Of a stretch of 33,173 nt of DNA, positions 22,891 through 31,645 are shown one piece after another. Positions within the stretch are counted from its first letter, which is position 1. Each line of letters begins with the position of its first letter. Below the pieces are notes generated by a model that was not told the DNA's origin, ran no database searches, and was given only the letters and a program-made list of their open reading frames with translations. Made by a program: the position numbers and the translations under genes. Origin of the DNA: Oerskovia rustica (lineage in GTDB: Bacteria; Actinomycetota; Actinomycetes; Actinomycetales; Cellulomonadaceae); assembly GCF_014836555.1 (NCBI RefSeq), contig NZ_JACSQQ010000006.1, forward strand, positions 131,205-164,377, written 5' to 3'.

Positions 22891-24915
22891 GTGTCAGACG
22901 TTCTCTCGTCACCCTTGTCCATCACTCTCGACGGGGAACGGACCACGGTGGAGACGGGGACGACCGGCGTGGACCTGTTCCAGGGTCGCCGCGACGTCGT
23001 CGTCCTGCGTGTGAACGGTCAGCTCAAGGACCTCGACACCGCCGTCGCCGAGGGCGACGAGGTCGAGGGCGTGACCATCGACTCGCCCGACGGGCTCGAC
23101 GTGCTGCGCCACTCCGCCGCGCACGTCCTGGCCCAGGCCGTCCAGCAGGTCAACCCGGACGCGAAGCTCGGCATCGGCCCGCCCATCCGCGACGGCTTCT
23201 ACTACGACTTCGACGTCGAGACCCCGTTCACCCCCGACGACCTCAAGGCCCTCGACAAGGCGATGGCCCGCATCGTCAAGGACGGCCAGACGTTCAAGCG
23301 TCGCGTCGTGACCGAGGACGAGGCGCGCGCCGAGCTCGCGAACGAGCCCTACAAGCTCGAGCTGATCGGCCTCAAGGGCTCCGGCTCGGTCGACGAGGAG
23401 GCAGGGGAGGGCGTGTCGGTCGAGGTCGGCGCCGGCGAGCTCACCATCTACGACAACCTTCGTCGCGACGGCTCCGTGGCCTGGAAGGACCTGTGCCGGG
23501 GCCCGCACCTGCCCAGCACTCGCCTCATCGGCAACGGCTTCCAGCTCATGCGCAGCGCCGCCGCCTACTGGCGCGGCAGCGAGAAGAACCCCCAGCTCCA
23601 GCGCGTCTACGGCACGGCCTGGCCCACCAAGGACGAGCTGCGCGCCTACACCGAGCGCCTGGCCGAGGCCGAGCGCCGCGACCACCGTCGCCTGGGCGTC
23701 GAGCTCGACCTCTTCTCGTTCCCGGACGAGATCGGCTCCGGCCTCGCGGTCTTCCACCCCAAGGGCGGGATCATCCGCAACGAGATGGAGGAGTACTCGC
23801 GCAAGCGGCACATCGAGGCGGGCTACTCGTTCGTCAACTCCCCGCACATCACCAAGGAGAAGCTGTACCAGGTCTCCGGGCACCTCGACTGGTACGCCGA
23901 GGGCATGTACCCCCCCATGCACCTCGACGAGGAGCGCGACGCCGACGGCACGCTGCGCCGTGCCGGGCAGAACTACTACCTCAAGCCCATGAACTGCCCC
24001 ATGCACAACCTGATCTTCGACGCGCGCGGCCGCTCGTACCGTGAGCTCCCGCTGCGCCTCTTCGAGTTCGGGACGGTCTACCGCTACGAGAAGTCGGGCG
24101 TCGTGCACGGCCTGACCCGGGCCCGCGGCTTCACCCAGGACGACGCGCACATCTACTGCACGCGCGACCAGATGAAGTCCGAGCTGACCGACGCGCTCAA
24201 CTTCGTCCTCGACCTGCTCAAGGACTACGGCCTCGACGACTTCTACCTCGAGCTCTCGACGCGCGACCCCGAGAAGTCGGTCGGCACGGACGACGCCTGG
24301 GAGGAGGCGACCGAGACGCTGCGTCAGGTCGCCGAGGAGTCGGGCCTGGCCCTCGTGCCGGACCCGGGCGGCGCCGCTTTCTACGGCCCCAAGATCTCGG
24401 TCCAAGCGAAGGACGCGATCGGCCGCACCTGGCAGATGTCGACCATCCAGCTCGACTTCAACCTGCCGGAGAAGTTCGACCTCGAGTACCAGGCCTCGGA
24501 CGGCACGCGTCAGCGCCCCGTCATGATCCACCGTGCGCTGTTCGGCTCGATCGAGCGCTTCTTCGCGGTGCTCACCGAGCACTACGCGGGCGCGTTCCCG
24601 GCGTGGCTCGCCCCGGTCCAGGTCGTGGCCGTGCCGGTCGCGGAGCCCTTCAACGACTACCTGGCAGACGTCGTCGCCCAGCTCCGGGCCCAGGGGATCC
24701 GTGCCGAGGTCGACTACTCGGACGACCGCTTCGGCAAGAAGATCCGCACGGCCAGCACCCAGAAGGTGCCGTTCGTGCTCATCGCCGGCGGCGAGGACGT
24801 CGAGGCCGGCGCGGTGTCGTTCCGGTACCGCGACGGGCGCCAGGACAACGGCGTGCCCGTGGCCGAGGCCATCGAGCGGATCGTGTCTGCGGTCCGCGAG
24901 CGCAGCCAGGTCTGA
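22891..24915 (+). CDS. thrS: Threonyl-tRNA synthetase
   Basis: 674 aa, GTG start with AGGAG 8 nt upstream. It charges tRNA-Thr. A TGS domain lies at about residues 8-68. The editing/SAD domain has the HxxxH site HSAAH (His74, His78) and a [12 protein letters not shown]-like segment here reading CRGPHLPST. The class II catalytic core has MNCPMHN (zinc Cys), [12 protein letters not shown] (motif 2) and [12 protein letters not shown] (motif 3). A C-terminal anticodon-binding domain runs from about 570 on ([11 protein letters not shown]). It is the first gene of the conserved thrS - HIT - pgsA - PIM order. Confidence 0.97.
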   Translation: MSDVLSSPLSITLDGERTTVETGTTGVDLFQGRRDVVVLRVNGQLKDLDTAVAEGDEVEGVTIDSPDGLDVLRHSAAHVLAQAVQQVNPDAKLGIGPPIRDGFYYDFDVETPFTPDDLKALDKAMARIVKDGQTFKRRVVTEDEARAELANEPYKLELIGLKGSGSVDEEAGEGVSVEVGAGELTIYDNLRRDGSVAWKDLCRGPHLPSTRLIGNGFQLMRSAAAYWRGSEKNPQLQRVYGTAWPTKDELRAYTERLAEAERRDHRRLGVELDLFSFPDEIGSGLAVFHPKGGIIRNEMEEYSRKRHIEAGYSFVNSPHITKEKLYQVSGHLDWYAEGMYPPMHLDEERDADGTLRRAGQNYYLKPMNCPMHNLIFDARGRSYRELPLRLFEFGTVYRYEKSGVVHGLTRARGFTQDDAHIYCTRDQMKSELTDALNFVLDLLKDYGLDDFYLELSTRDPEKSVGTDDAWEEATETLRQVAEESGLALVPDPGGAAFYGPKISVQAKDAIGRTWQMSTIQLDFNLPEKFDLEYQASDGTRQRPVMIHRALFGSIERFFAVLTEHYAGAFPAWLAPVQVVAVPVAEPFNDYLADVVAQLRAQGIRAEVDYSDDRFGKKIRTASTQKVPFVLIAGGEDVEAGAVSFRYRDGRQDNGVPVAEAIERIVSAVRERSQV

Positions 24916-24918
24916 CGC

Positions 24919-25566
24919 GTGACGTCGGACGGCGCAGGGGCCGGGTACTCGGTCGAGGGCCCGGAGGGGCATCCTCGGTTCGACGACGGGATGGACCGGT
25001 TGTGGACGCCGCACCGGATGGTCTACATCGGTGGGCAGGACAAGCCGGTCGACGACCGGTCGTCGTCGTGCCCGTTCTGCCGGGTCCCTGCGCTGTCCGA
25101 CGAGGACGGGTTGGTGGTGGCGCGGGGCACGTGGTGCTTCGTGGTGCTCAACCTGTACCCGTACAACCCGGGGCACCTGATGGTGTGCCCGTACCGGCAC
25201 GTGTCGGACTACACGGAGCTGACGCCCGAGGAGACCGACGAGCTGGCGCGGTTGTCGCAGCGGGCGATGCGGGTCACGCGCGCGGTGTCGGGTCCTGACG
25301 GGTTCAACCTGGGGATGAACCAGGGGGCGGTCGCGGGGGCCGGTATCGCGGCGCACCTGCACCAGCACGTGGTGCCGCGCTGGTCGGGGGACGCGAACTT
25401 CCTGCCGATCGTGGCGCACACCAAGGCGGTGCCGGAGCTGTTGGGGGACACCCGGGCCCGGTTGGCGGCGGCGTGGGGTGCGGCACCGTTCGCGGCACCT
25501 GACCAGGCTGCCGGGGCGGACGAGAACGACGTGGCGCCTGTGGCGCCCACTTCCGAGGAGAGCTAG
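24919..25566 (+). CDS. HIT-family hydrolase/phosphorylase (Rv2613c-like Ap4A phosphorylase)
   Basis: 215 aa, GTG start 3 nt after the thrS stop. It is a histidine-triad protein: the motif HLHQHVVPRW carries the three histidines. A zinc-like pair CPFC lies near residue 51, and the substrate-side segment VVLNLYPYNPGHLMVCPYRH is typical. The syntenic mycobacterial protein Rv2613c is an Ap4A phosphorylase, so removal of dinucleoside tetraphosphates is the best guess. The 30-residue C-terminal tail is Ala/Asp-rich and disordered. It is adjacent to pgsA with no gap (TAGATG). Confidence 0.9.
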   Translation: MTSDGAGAGYSVEGPEGHPRFDDGMDRLWTPHRMVYIGGQDKPVDDRSSSCPFCRVPALSDEDGLVVARGTWCFVVLNLYPYNPGHLMVCPYRHVSDYTELTPEETDELARLSQRAMRVTRAVSGPDGFNLGMNQGAVAGAGIAAHLHQHVVPRWSGDANFLPIVAHTKAVPELLGDTRARLAAAWGAAPFAAPDQAAGADENDVAPVAPTSEES

Positions 25567-26217
25567 ATGTTCGGTCGGCTGCGCGCCGTCGTGACGAAGT
25601 TGTTCACGCCGATCGCGGCGTTCCTGCTGCGTGTCGGGGTGTCCCCGGACGCGGTCACGGTCGTGGGGACCCTCGGGGTCGTGGCGTCCGCGCTGTGGCT
25701 GTTCCCGACGGGGCACCTGTTCGCGGGCACCATGGCGATCATGGTCTTCGCGTTCTCGGATGCTCTCGACGGAGTGATGGCGCGCCTGTCGGGGCGCTCG
25801 GGTCCGTGGGGCGCTTTCCTGGACTCGACGCTGGACCGGCTGGCGGACGCCGCGATCTTCACGGGGCTGATCGTGTGGTTCGTGCGCACGGAGAACACGT
25901 GGGGCATCACGGTGGGGCTCGCGTGCCTGGTCCTGGGGTCGGTCGTCCCGTACGCGCGGGCCAGGGCCGAGGGGCTGGGCATGACGGCTGCCGTGGGGAT
26001 CGCGGAGCGTGCCGACCGACTGGTCGTGACGCTCGTCGCGGCGGGGCTCGTGGGCCTGGGGCTGCCGGTCGCGGTGCTGGTCGTGGTGCTGGGCCTGCTT
26101 GCGGTCGCGAGCGCCGTGACGGTGGTGCAGCGGATGGCGACGGTGCGTCGTCAGGCGGTCGCTGCTGCGGGGGGTGCGCCGTCGGAGGGTGCTGCGGCGT
26201 CCGAGGGTGGTGCCTGA
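25567..26217 (+). CDS. pgsA: Phosphatidylinositol phosphate synthase (CDP-alcohol phosphotransferase)
   Basis: 216 aa. It joins CDP-diacylglycerol and inositol 3-phosphate to make phosphatidylinositol phosphate in the cytoplasmic membrane. The catalytic signature D-x2-D-G-x2-A-R-x8-G-x3-D-x3-D is complete: Asp65, Asp68, Gly69, Ala72, Arg73, Gly82, Asp86, Asp90. About six membrane segments surround it. The Ala/Gly-rich C-terminus is disordered. It lies at the head of the PIM genes, and its TGA forms part of the ribosome binding site of the next gene. Synteny supports the inositol, rather than glycerol, assignment. Confidence 0.93.
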   Translation: MFGRLRAVVTKLFTPIAAFLLRVGVSPDAVTVVGTLGVVASALWLFPTGHLFAGTMAIMVFAFSDALDGVMARLSGRSGPWGAFLDSTLDRLADAAIFTGLIVWFVRTENTWGITVGLACLVLGSVVPYARARAEGLGMTAAVGIAERADRLVVTLVAAGLVGLGLPVAVLVVVLGLLAVASAVTVVQRMATVRRQAVAAAGGAPSEGAAASEGGA

Positions 26218-26224
26218 GGTGGGG

Positions 26225-27205
26225 GTGAGTGCGGACAAGGCGTTCACGTTCGCGTGGCGCAACGCGCACAAGGTGCCGGAGCCGGTGCTGCGCGGGTTGT
26301 TCACGGTGATCGCGGACGTGGCGTGGGCGTCGCGCAAGGGGGGTGTGCCGCAGCTGGAGAGGAATCTGGCGCGGGTGCGTCCGGACCTGGACGCGCGGGG
26401 GTTGCGCCGGTTGAGCCGGGCGGGCATGCGGTCGTACATGCGGTACTACCGGGAGGCGTTCACGTTGCCGGCGGCGTCGCCTGCGCAGATCGAGGCGCGG
26501 GTGCGGCTCGAGGGGTTCGAGAACTGCCTGCAGTTCACGTCGCAGGGGGTGACGCCGTTGCTGGCGCTGGGGCACATGGGCAACTGGGACCTGGCGGGGG
26601 CGTATGCGACGCCGCACATCGCGCCGGTGCTGACGGTCGCGGAGCGGCTCAAGCCCGAGGAGCTGTTCCAGGAGTTCCTGGCGTTCCGGAACTCGTTGGG
26701 GATCGAGATCCTGGCGCTGGGTGACGGGGACGTGTTCCGTGAGCTGATGCGCGGTGCGCGGGGGCCGGGGAAGCTGATCCCGTTGCTCGCGGACCGTGAC
26801 CTGACGGAGCGGGGCGTGGAGGTGGACCTGTTCGGTGAGCGGGCCCGGGTGGCTGCGGGGCCGGCGGCGCTGGCGGTCTCGACGGGGGCGCCGTTGTTGA
26901 CGGCGTCGATCCGGTACGAGCGGCTGACGGGGCCCCGGCGGCGGGCGGCGGGGACGCCGTGGGGGATCGTGATCCGGTTCTTCCCGCAGGTCGCGGTGCC
27001 GGACGGTGTGCCACGCAGCGAGCGGGTGGCGGCGGTGACGCAGGCGTGGGTCGACCAGCTGGCGGAGGGTGTCGCCGCGGACCCGGAGGACTGGCACATG
27101 CTGCAGAAGGTGTTCGTGGCGGACCTGGACCCGGACCGGTACGCCCGGACGCGGGCGAAGGACGCGCAGGGTTCGACGGGTGGAGGGGCGGTGGGCTCGG
27201 CATGA
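26225..27205 (+). CDS. patA: Phosphatidylinositol mannoside acyltransferase (PatA/LpxL-like)
   Basis: 326 aa from GTG 26225, chosen because GAGG lies 5 nt upstream; GTGs at 26210 and 26219 are weaker alternatives. It is a lysophospholipid acyltransferase-fold membrane-associated enzyme with the H-x4-D site as HMGNWD near residue 120. It transfers a fatty acyl chain to the mannose of phosphatidylinositol mannosides. Supporting segments are SYMRYYREAF, IPLLADRDL and GPAALAVSTGAPLL. It sits between pgsA and pimA exactly as Rv2611c does in Mycobacterium, and overlaps pimA by ATGA. Confidence 0.9.
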   Translation: MSADKAFTFAWRNAHKVPEPVLRGLFTVIADVAWASRKGGVPQLERNLARVRPDLDARGLRRLSRAGMRSYMRYYREAFTLPAASPAQIEARVRLEGFENCLQFTSQGVTPLLALGHMGNWDLAGAYATPHIAPVLTVAERLKPEELFQEFLAFRNSLGIEILALGDGDVFRELMRGARGPGKLIPLLADRDLTERGVEVDLFGERARVAAGPAALAVSTGAPLLTASIRYERLTGPRRRAAGTPWGIVIRFFPQVAVPDGVPRSERVAAVTQAWVDQLAEGVAADPEDWHMLQKVFVADLDPDRYARTRAKDAQGSTGGGAVGSA

Positions 27206-28419
27206 GCCTGAAGGTCGGGATCGTGTGCCCGTACTCGTTCGACGTCCCGGGGGGTGTGCAGTTCCACATCCGGGACCTGGCGGAGGCGCTCATGGCGCAG
27301 GGGCACGAGGTGTCGGTGCTGGCCCCTGCGGACGAGGACACCCCTATCCCGGACTACATCACGTCCGCGGGTCGTGCGGTGCCGGTGAAGTACAACGGGT
27401 CGGTGGCGCGGATGACGTTCGGTCCGGTCACGGCGGCGCGGGTGCGCCGGTGGTTGGACGCGGGCCAGTTCGACGTGCTGCACCTGCACGAGCCGGTGAC
27501 GCCGTCGTTGAGCATGCTGGCGCTGTGGATCGCGCAGGGTCCGATCGTGGCGACGTTCCACACGGCGCTGATCCGTTCGCGGGCGCTGCAGGTGGTGTAC
27601 CCGTTGGTGCGGCAGAGCCTGGAGAAGATCTCGGCGCGCATCGCGGTCTCGGAGGACGCGCGGCGCACGCTCGTGGAGCACATGGGTGGTGACGCGGTCG
27701 TGATCCCGAACGGGGTGTACGTCGACACGTTCGCCGACGCGGAGCCGTCCGCGAAGTGGCAGGGGACCCCGGATGCGCCGACGATCGCGTTCCTGGGGCG
27801 ACTGGACGAGCCGCGCAAGGGCCTGCCGGTCCTGACGGCCGCGATCCCGCGCATCCTGGAGCAGGTCCCGGGGGCGCGCTTCCTGGTCGCGGGTCGTGGG
27901 GACCAGGGGCGCGCGGACGCCCTGGAGGCTCTGGGCGAGGCCGCGAGCGCCGTGGAGTTCCTGGGGTCGATCTCGGACGAGGAGAAGGCGTCGCTGCTGT
28001 CGTCGGTGGACCTGTACATTGCGCCGCAGACGGGCGGGGAGTCCTTTGGGATCGTGCTGGTGGAGGCGATGAGCGCGGGGGCGTGCGTGGTGGCCTCGGA
28101 CCTGGGGGCGTTCCGCCGGGTGCTGGACGAGGGGGAGGCGGGGGCGTTGTTCCCGGTGGGGGACTCGGCCGCGTTGGCGGAGACGGTGGTGCGGGTCCTG
28201 GCGGACCCGGCAGGCAGGGAGAGGTATTGCGAGCGGGCGATCTCGTTCGTGCGCCGGTTCGACTGGTCGACGGTGACGGCGGAGGTGCTCGCGGTGTACG
28301 AGATGGCGTTGGCGGCGTCGGACGCGGTGATCCCGGTGCACGAGGACCCGGCGTCGCTGCGTGGCGGTCGTCGGTTGGGGTTGTGGCCCCGCCCGGAGCA
28401 GGAGAGGAGCCCGTCGTGA
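27202..28419 (+). CDS. pimA: Phosphatidylinositol alpha-mannosyltransferase (GT4)
   Basis: 405 aa. GDP-mannose:phosphatidylinositol mannosyltransferase, the first committed step of PIM synthesis, on the inner face of the membrane. It is a GT-B fold: N-terminal YSFDVPGGVQFHIRDL (GGV loop, residues 17-19), HLHEPVTPSL, catalytic-region His120 in ATFHTALIRS; C-terminal half GRLDEPRKGL, VAGRGDQ and the EX7E motif ESFGIVLVEA. The C-terminal 20 residues are Arg/Pro-rich. It overlaps both the acyltransferase gene (ATGA) and the next gene (GTGA). Confidence 0.94.
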   Translation: MSLKVGIVCPYSFDVPGGVQFHIRDLAEALMAQGHEVSVLAPADEDTPIPDYITSAGRAVPVKYNGSVARMTFGPVTAARVRRWLDAGQFDVLHLHEPVTPSLSMLALWIAQGPIVATFHTALIRSRALQVVYPLVRQSLEKISARIAVSEDARRTLVEHMGGDAVVIPNGVYVDTFADAEPSAKWQGTPDAPTIAFLGRLDEPRKGLPVLTAAIPRILEQVPGARFLVAGRGDQGRADALEALGEAASAVEFLGSISDEEKASLLSSVDLYIAPQTGGESFGIVLVEAMSAGACVVASDLGAFRRVLDEGEAGALFPVGDSAALAETVVRVLADPAGRERYCERAISFVRRFDWSTVTAEVLAVYEMALAASDAVIPVHEDPASLRGGRRLGLWPRPEQERSPS

Positions 28420-29087
28420 CGTGGTCGGAGATCGCCATCATCGTGGTGGCGGTGGTGCTGCTGGCGGGGTGGGCCCTGTGGGTCGCGGCTTCGCGCCTGG
28501 ACCGGTTGCACCGCAAGGTCATGGCGTCGCGGCTGGCGTTGGACGCGCAGCTCGAGCGGCGGGCGTCGACGGCGTTGGACCTGGCGGGGGCGGGGGAGCT
28601 GGACCCGGCGAGCTCGGTCCTGGTCGCGGAGGCGGCGTACGCGGTGCTGGACGACGACCTGCGCATGCGGGAGGTCGCGGCGGCGGTGCCGGGCCTGGCG
28701 GAGCTGGTGGCGGCCCCGGAGGGGGTGCGCAGGCCCGACGGCGGCACGCCCGTGGTGCGGGCGCCTCGCCTCCTGGCGGGGGTGGGGATGCAGCGGGCGA
28801 TGGCGGAGAGCGACCTGTCGGCGACGTTGCGCGCGGCGCTCGAGGACCCGCAGGAGGTCGCGGAGATCCGGGCCTCGCCGGTGGGGGCGGAGCTGTTGGC
28901 CGCGTTGGCGGGGGCCTGGTACCGGGCGCAGATCGCCCGCCGGTTCCACAACGAGGCGGTGGCGCAGACGCAGCGCCTGCGCCGTACGTGGTACGCCCGG
29001 GCGTTCTCCCTGGCGGGGCACGCGCCCATGCCGGTCACGGTCGAGCTGGACGACGCGTGGCCCCCGGCGCTGGACCGCAACCCCTGA
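28416..29087 (+). CDS. Single-pass membrane protein, LemA-like
   Basis: 223 aa, GTG overlapping the pimA stop, with GGAG upstream. One N-terminal membrane helix (about residues 5-25, IAIIVVAVVLLAGWALWVAA) is followed by a long alpha-helical cytoplasmic or outer domain. SRLDRLHRKVMASRLALDAQ and LERRASTALDLA resemble the start of LemA proteins, and ARRFHNEAVAQTQRLRRTWY near the end also fits. The function is unknown. Its position at the end of the PIM gene run suggests a role at the membrane; inference only. Confidence 0.7.
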   Translation: MTWSEIAIIVVAVVLLAGWALWVAASRLDRLHRKVMASRLALDAQLERRASTALDLAGAGELDPASSVLVAEAAYAVLDDDLRMREVAAAVPGLAELVAAPEGVRRPDGGTPVVRAPRLLAGVGMQRAMAESDLSATLRAALEDPQEVAEIRASPVGAELLAALAGAWYRAQIARRFHNEAVAQTQRLRRTWYARAFSLAGHAPMPVTVELDDAWPPALDRNP

Positions 29088-29122
29088 GCGGTTCCGGTGC
29101 CCGAGGGGTGAGCGTGCCTCCG

Positions 29123-29128
29123 TAGACT
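29123..29128 (+). promoter_or_regulatory. Putative pdxS -10 (TAGACT)
   Basis: TAGACT follows the end of the PIM run and precedes the pdxS start by 80 nt. No convincing -35 is present. It marks a new transcription unit and the end of the G-ending codon block. Confidence 0.45.
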
Positions 29129-29208
29129 GGGGGTGACGTGCAAGCATGTCGGCGGCACGAGCGTGACCCCTGCTCGTGCGTCCCAACGTGAAGATTCGAG
29201 GTTTCGCG

Positions 29209-30132
29209 GTGTCCGTGGAGAATTCCGGCGAGAACAGCCCCCAGGTGACCGACGTCGTCGGCTCGGCCAAGGTCAAGCGCGGCATGGCCGAGATGCTCAA
29301 GGGCGGCGTCATCATGGACGTCGTCACGCCCGAGCAGGCGAAGATCGCGGAGGACGCCGGTGCGGTGGCCGTCATGGCCCTCGAGCGCGTCCCGGCGGAC
29401 ATCCGTGCCCAGGGTGGCGTCTCGCGCATGAGCGACCCCGACATGATCGACGGCATCATCGCGGCCGTGTCGATCCCGGTCATGGCCAAGGCGCGCATCG
29501 GCCACTTCGTCGAGGCGCAGGTGCTGCAGGCCCTGGGTGTCGACTACATCGACGAGTCCGAGGTCCTGACCCCGGCCGACTACGCGCACCACATCGACAA
29601 GTGGGCGTTCGACGCACCGTTCGTGTGCGGGGCGACGAACCTGGGCGAGGCCCTGCGCCGCATCACCGAGGGCGCGGCCATGATCCGCTCCAAGGGCGAG
29701 GCCGGCACGGGCGACGTGTCCAACGCGACGACGCACATGCGCACCATCCGCGCCGAGATCCGCCGCCTGACCTCCCTGCCGGAGGACGAGCTGTTCGTCG
29801 CCGCGAAGGAGCTGCAGGCGCCGTACGAGCTCGTCAAGGAGATCGCGGCGACGGGCAAGCTGCCCGTGGTCATGTTCACCGCGGGCGGTATCGCGACCCC
29901 GGCCGACGCCGCCATGATGATGCAGCTCGGCGCCGAGGGCGTGTTCGTCGGCTCGGGCATCTTCAAGTCCGGCAACCCCGCCCAGCGCGCCGCGGCGATC
30001 GTCAAGGCCACCACGTTCTACGACGACCCGGCCGTCCTGGCGGACGTCTCGCGCGGTCTGGGCGAAGCCATGGTCGGCATCAACGTCGACGAGCCCGCGC
30101 GATCGATCCAGTTCGCCGAGCGCGGCTGGTGA
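29209..30132 (+). CDS. pdxS: Pyridoxal 5'-phosphate synthase, PdxS subunit
   Basis: 307 aa from GTG 29209, chosen for GAGG with a 7-nt spacer; the frame is open upstream to 29176 without a ribosome binding site. It builds PLP from ribose 5-phosphate, glyceraldehyde 3-phosphate and ammonia supplied by PdxT. It is a TIM barrel with [17 protein letters not shown] (Asp37), [14 protein letters not shown] (Lys94, first covalent intermediate), [12 protein letters not shown] (second Lys) and [14 protein letters not shown]. Near invariant across the family. PdxT is encoded one gene downstream. Confidence 0.97.
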   Translation: MSVENSGENSPQVTDVVGSAKVKRGMAEMLKGGVIMDVVTPEQAKIAEDAGAVAVMALERVPADIRAQGGVSRMSDPDMIDGIIAAVSIPVMAKARIGHFVEAQVLQALGVDYIDESEVLTPADYAHHIDKWAFDAPFVCGATNLGEALRRITEGAAMIRSKGEAGTGDVSNATTHMRTIRAEIRRLTSLPEDELFVAAKELQAPYELVKEIAATGKLPVVMFTAGGIATPADAAMMMQLGAEGVFVGSGIFKSGNPAQRAAAIVKATTFYDDPAVLADVSRGLGEAMVGINVDEPARSIQFAERGW

Positions 30133-30147
30133 CCCCGCGGGCCGGTC

Positions 30148-30178
30148 GGGGCGTCCCGGAGCCCCGGGGCCACGCCCC
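30148..30178 (+). terminator. Nested hairpin after pdxS
   Basis: GGGGCGT (30148-30154) pairs with ACGCCCC (30172-30178); inside, CCCGG pairs with CCGGG. It sits 16 nt after the pdxS stop and 12 nt before the Nudix start. May limit read-through. Confidence 0.5.
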
Positions 30179-30190
30179 CGTGACCTCCTC

Positions 30191-30841
30191 GTGACGAGCA
30201 CCCCCGACCGGCCTGTCGGCCACGCCCAGACCGGGGCGGGCGCACCCGCTGCGCCCCCCCCGGCGGCGGCCGCCGCCCCCCCCGCCCCCCCCCCCGGTCC
30301 CCCGCGCGCGCTCGGCCCCCCCGGGGTCCTCGGCCCCGACGGGCTGCGCCACCGGCGCGGCGCCCGCGTCCTGCTCCTCGACGCCGCGGACCGGGTCCTG
30401 CTCGCGCGCGGCCACGACACCGACCAGCCCGACCGCTCCTGGTGGTTCACCATCGGCGGCGGCATCGAACCCGGCGAGAGCGACCTCGACGCCGCGGTGC
30501 GCGAGGTCCGCGAGGAGACCGGGCTGCACCTGGACCCCGCCACGCTCGAGGGCCCCGTGTGGACCCGCTCCGCGATCTTCGACTTCTACCGCGAACGCTG
30601 CCGTCAGGACGAGGTCTTCTACCTCGCCCGTCTCACCGACCAGCACACGAGCCGGCCCCTGACCCGCGACGGGTGGACCGAGGTCGAGCACGACGTCGTC
30701 GACGAGATGCGCTGGTGGACCCTGCCCGAGCTGCGCACCGTGACCATCGAGGTCTTCCCCGCCGGGCTGTCCGACCTCCTCGAACCGCTCCTCGGCGGCT
30801 GGGACGGGAGCACCCGCCACCTCGGCGAAGCCACCGAGTAG
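30191..30841 (+). CDS. Nudix hydrolase with Pro/Ala-rich N-terminal extension
   Basis: 216 aa. The Nudix box is complete: [18 protein letters not shown] then REETGL (G-x5-E-x7-R-E-x2-E-E-x-G). It hydrolyses a nucleoside diphosphate linked to some other moiety; substrate unknown. The domain starts near residue 50 ([13 protein letters not shown]). The first 48 residues are an Ala/Pro tract encoded by C8, C8 and C11 runs (30254-30295). There is no in-frame ATG or GTG between those runs and the Nudix domain, so a slip in a C run would silence the gene. GTG 30191 has no clear ribosome binding site (CCTCCTC precedes it). It sits between pdxS and pdxT. Confidence 0.8.
   Translation: MTSTPDRPVGHAQTGAGAPAAPPPAAAAAPPAPPPGPPRALGPPGVLGPDGLRHRRGARVLLLDAADRVLLARGHDTDQPDRSWWFTIGGGIEPGESDLDAAVREVREETGLHLDPATLEGPVWTRSAIFDFYRERCRQDEVFYLARLTDQHTSRPLTRDGWTEVEHDVVDEMRWWTLPELRTVTIEVFPAGLSDLLEPLLGGWDGSTRHLGEATE
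30254..30295 (+). repeat. Poly-C tracts C8, C8 and C11 in the Nudix gene
   Basis: Homopolymers at 30254-30261 (8 C), 30276-30283 (8 C) and 30285-30295 (11 C) lie in the part coding for the Pro/Ala linker. Such runs are slippage-prone in cells and error-prone in sequencing. Confidence 0.9.
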
Positions 30842-30967
30842 CCAGCCCCACCCGGCCCGGTTCAGCCCGGCCCGGCCGCGCCCCGCTCCACCCGGACCCG
30901 GCCGGGCGCGACGACGTCAGCCGGGCACCGCCGTCGGGCACCTCGCACCCCGCCCACGCGCACCACG

Positions 30968-30973
30968 TACGAT
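30968..30973 (+). promoter_or_regulatory. Putative pdxT -10 (TACGAT)
   Basis: TACGAT lies 8 nt before the GTG start of pdxT, so the transcript would begin at or next to the start codon. No ribosome binding site is visible, so a leaderless mRNA is plausible. Confidence 0.4.
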
Positions 30974-30981
30974 GGGCGATC

Positions 30982-31638
30982 GTGAAACCGGTCATTGGAG
31001 TACTCGCCCTGCAGGGCGACGTCCGCGAGCACGTGGCCGCCCTCGACGTGGCCGGCGCCCGCGCCGTCACCGTGCGGCGCCCCACCGAGCTCGGCGGCCT
31101 CGACGGCCTCGTGCTCCCCGGCGGGGAGTCGACCACGATCGACAAGCTGCTGCGGATCTTCGAGCTGTTCGACCCGCTGCGCACCGCGATCAGGGCCGGG
31201 CTGCCCGTGTACGGGTCGTGCGCCGGCATGATCCTGCTCGCCGACCGCGTCCTGGGCGCCACGCACGACCAGCAGACCCTCGGCGGGCTGGACGTCACGG
31301 TGCGCCGCAACGCGTTCGGGCGCCAGGTCGACTCGTTCGAGTCGTCCGTCGAGATGACCGGCGTCCCCGGCGGGCCCGTGCCCGCCGCCTTCATCCGCGC
31401 CCCCTGGGTCGAGGAGACCGGCCCCGGGGTCCAGGTCCTGGCCCGCACCCGCCACCGCGGCGCGGCCGCGCACGCACGCTCCGGCGACGAGCCGGACGCC
31501 GGTGCCGCCGGGACCGGTGACGCCGCAGGTAGAATCGTCGCAGTACGTCAGGGAACGTTGCTCGCCACCTCCTTCCACCCCGAGATCACGGGCGATGCGC
31601 GGGTGCACGAGCTCTTCGTCGCAATCGTGAAGGAGTAA
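30982..31638 (+). CDS. pdxT: Pyridoxal 5'-phosphate synthase glutaminase, PdxT subunit
   Basis: 218 aa. This class I glutaminase releases ammonia to PdxS. Motifs are [22 protein letters not shown], nucleophile Cys80 in [11 protein letters not shown], the FIRAPWVEE segment, and the catalytic His-Glu pair in [11 protein letters not shown] Gly/Ala/Asp-rich stretch of about 25 residues ([20 protein letters not shown]) between the APW and His segments is longer than in Bacillus PdxT; the DNA for it contains a strong -10 for yebC. GTG 30982 is chosen since [12 protein letters not shown] follows the usual family start. Confidence 0.95.
   Translation: MKPVIGVLALQGDVREHVAALDVAGARAVTVRRPTELGGLDGLVLPGGESTTIDKLLRIFELFDPLRTAIRAGLPVYGSCAGMILLADRVLGATHDQQTLGGLDVTVRRNAFGRQVDSFESSVEMTGVPGGPVPAAFIRAPWVEETGPGVQVLARTRHRGAAAHARSGDEPDAGAAGTGDAAGRIVAVRQGTLLATSFHPEITGDARVHELFVAIVKE
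31530..31535 (+). promoter_or_regulatory. Internal promoter (TAGAAT) for yebC inside pdxT
   Basis: TAGAAT matches the -10 consensus at 5 of 6 positions and is conspicuous in this GC-rich sequence. It would give yebC a leader of about 100 nt. No good -35 is present. Confidence 0.5.
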
Positions 31639-31645
31639 CAGGGGT

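Noticed and set aside
22909-26439. 1176-aa open frame antisense to thrS, HIT and pgsA
   Set aside because: A GC-rich shadow: no domains, opposite to genes of certain identity.
29087-29208. Palindrome of the MocR type or a PLP-related riboswitch before pdxS
   Set aside because: Neither ACATATGT repeats nor a stable structured leader were found; only a -10 and a ribosome binding site.
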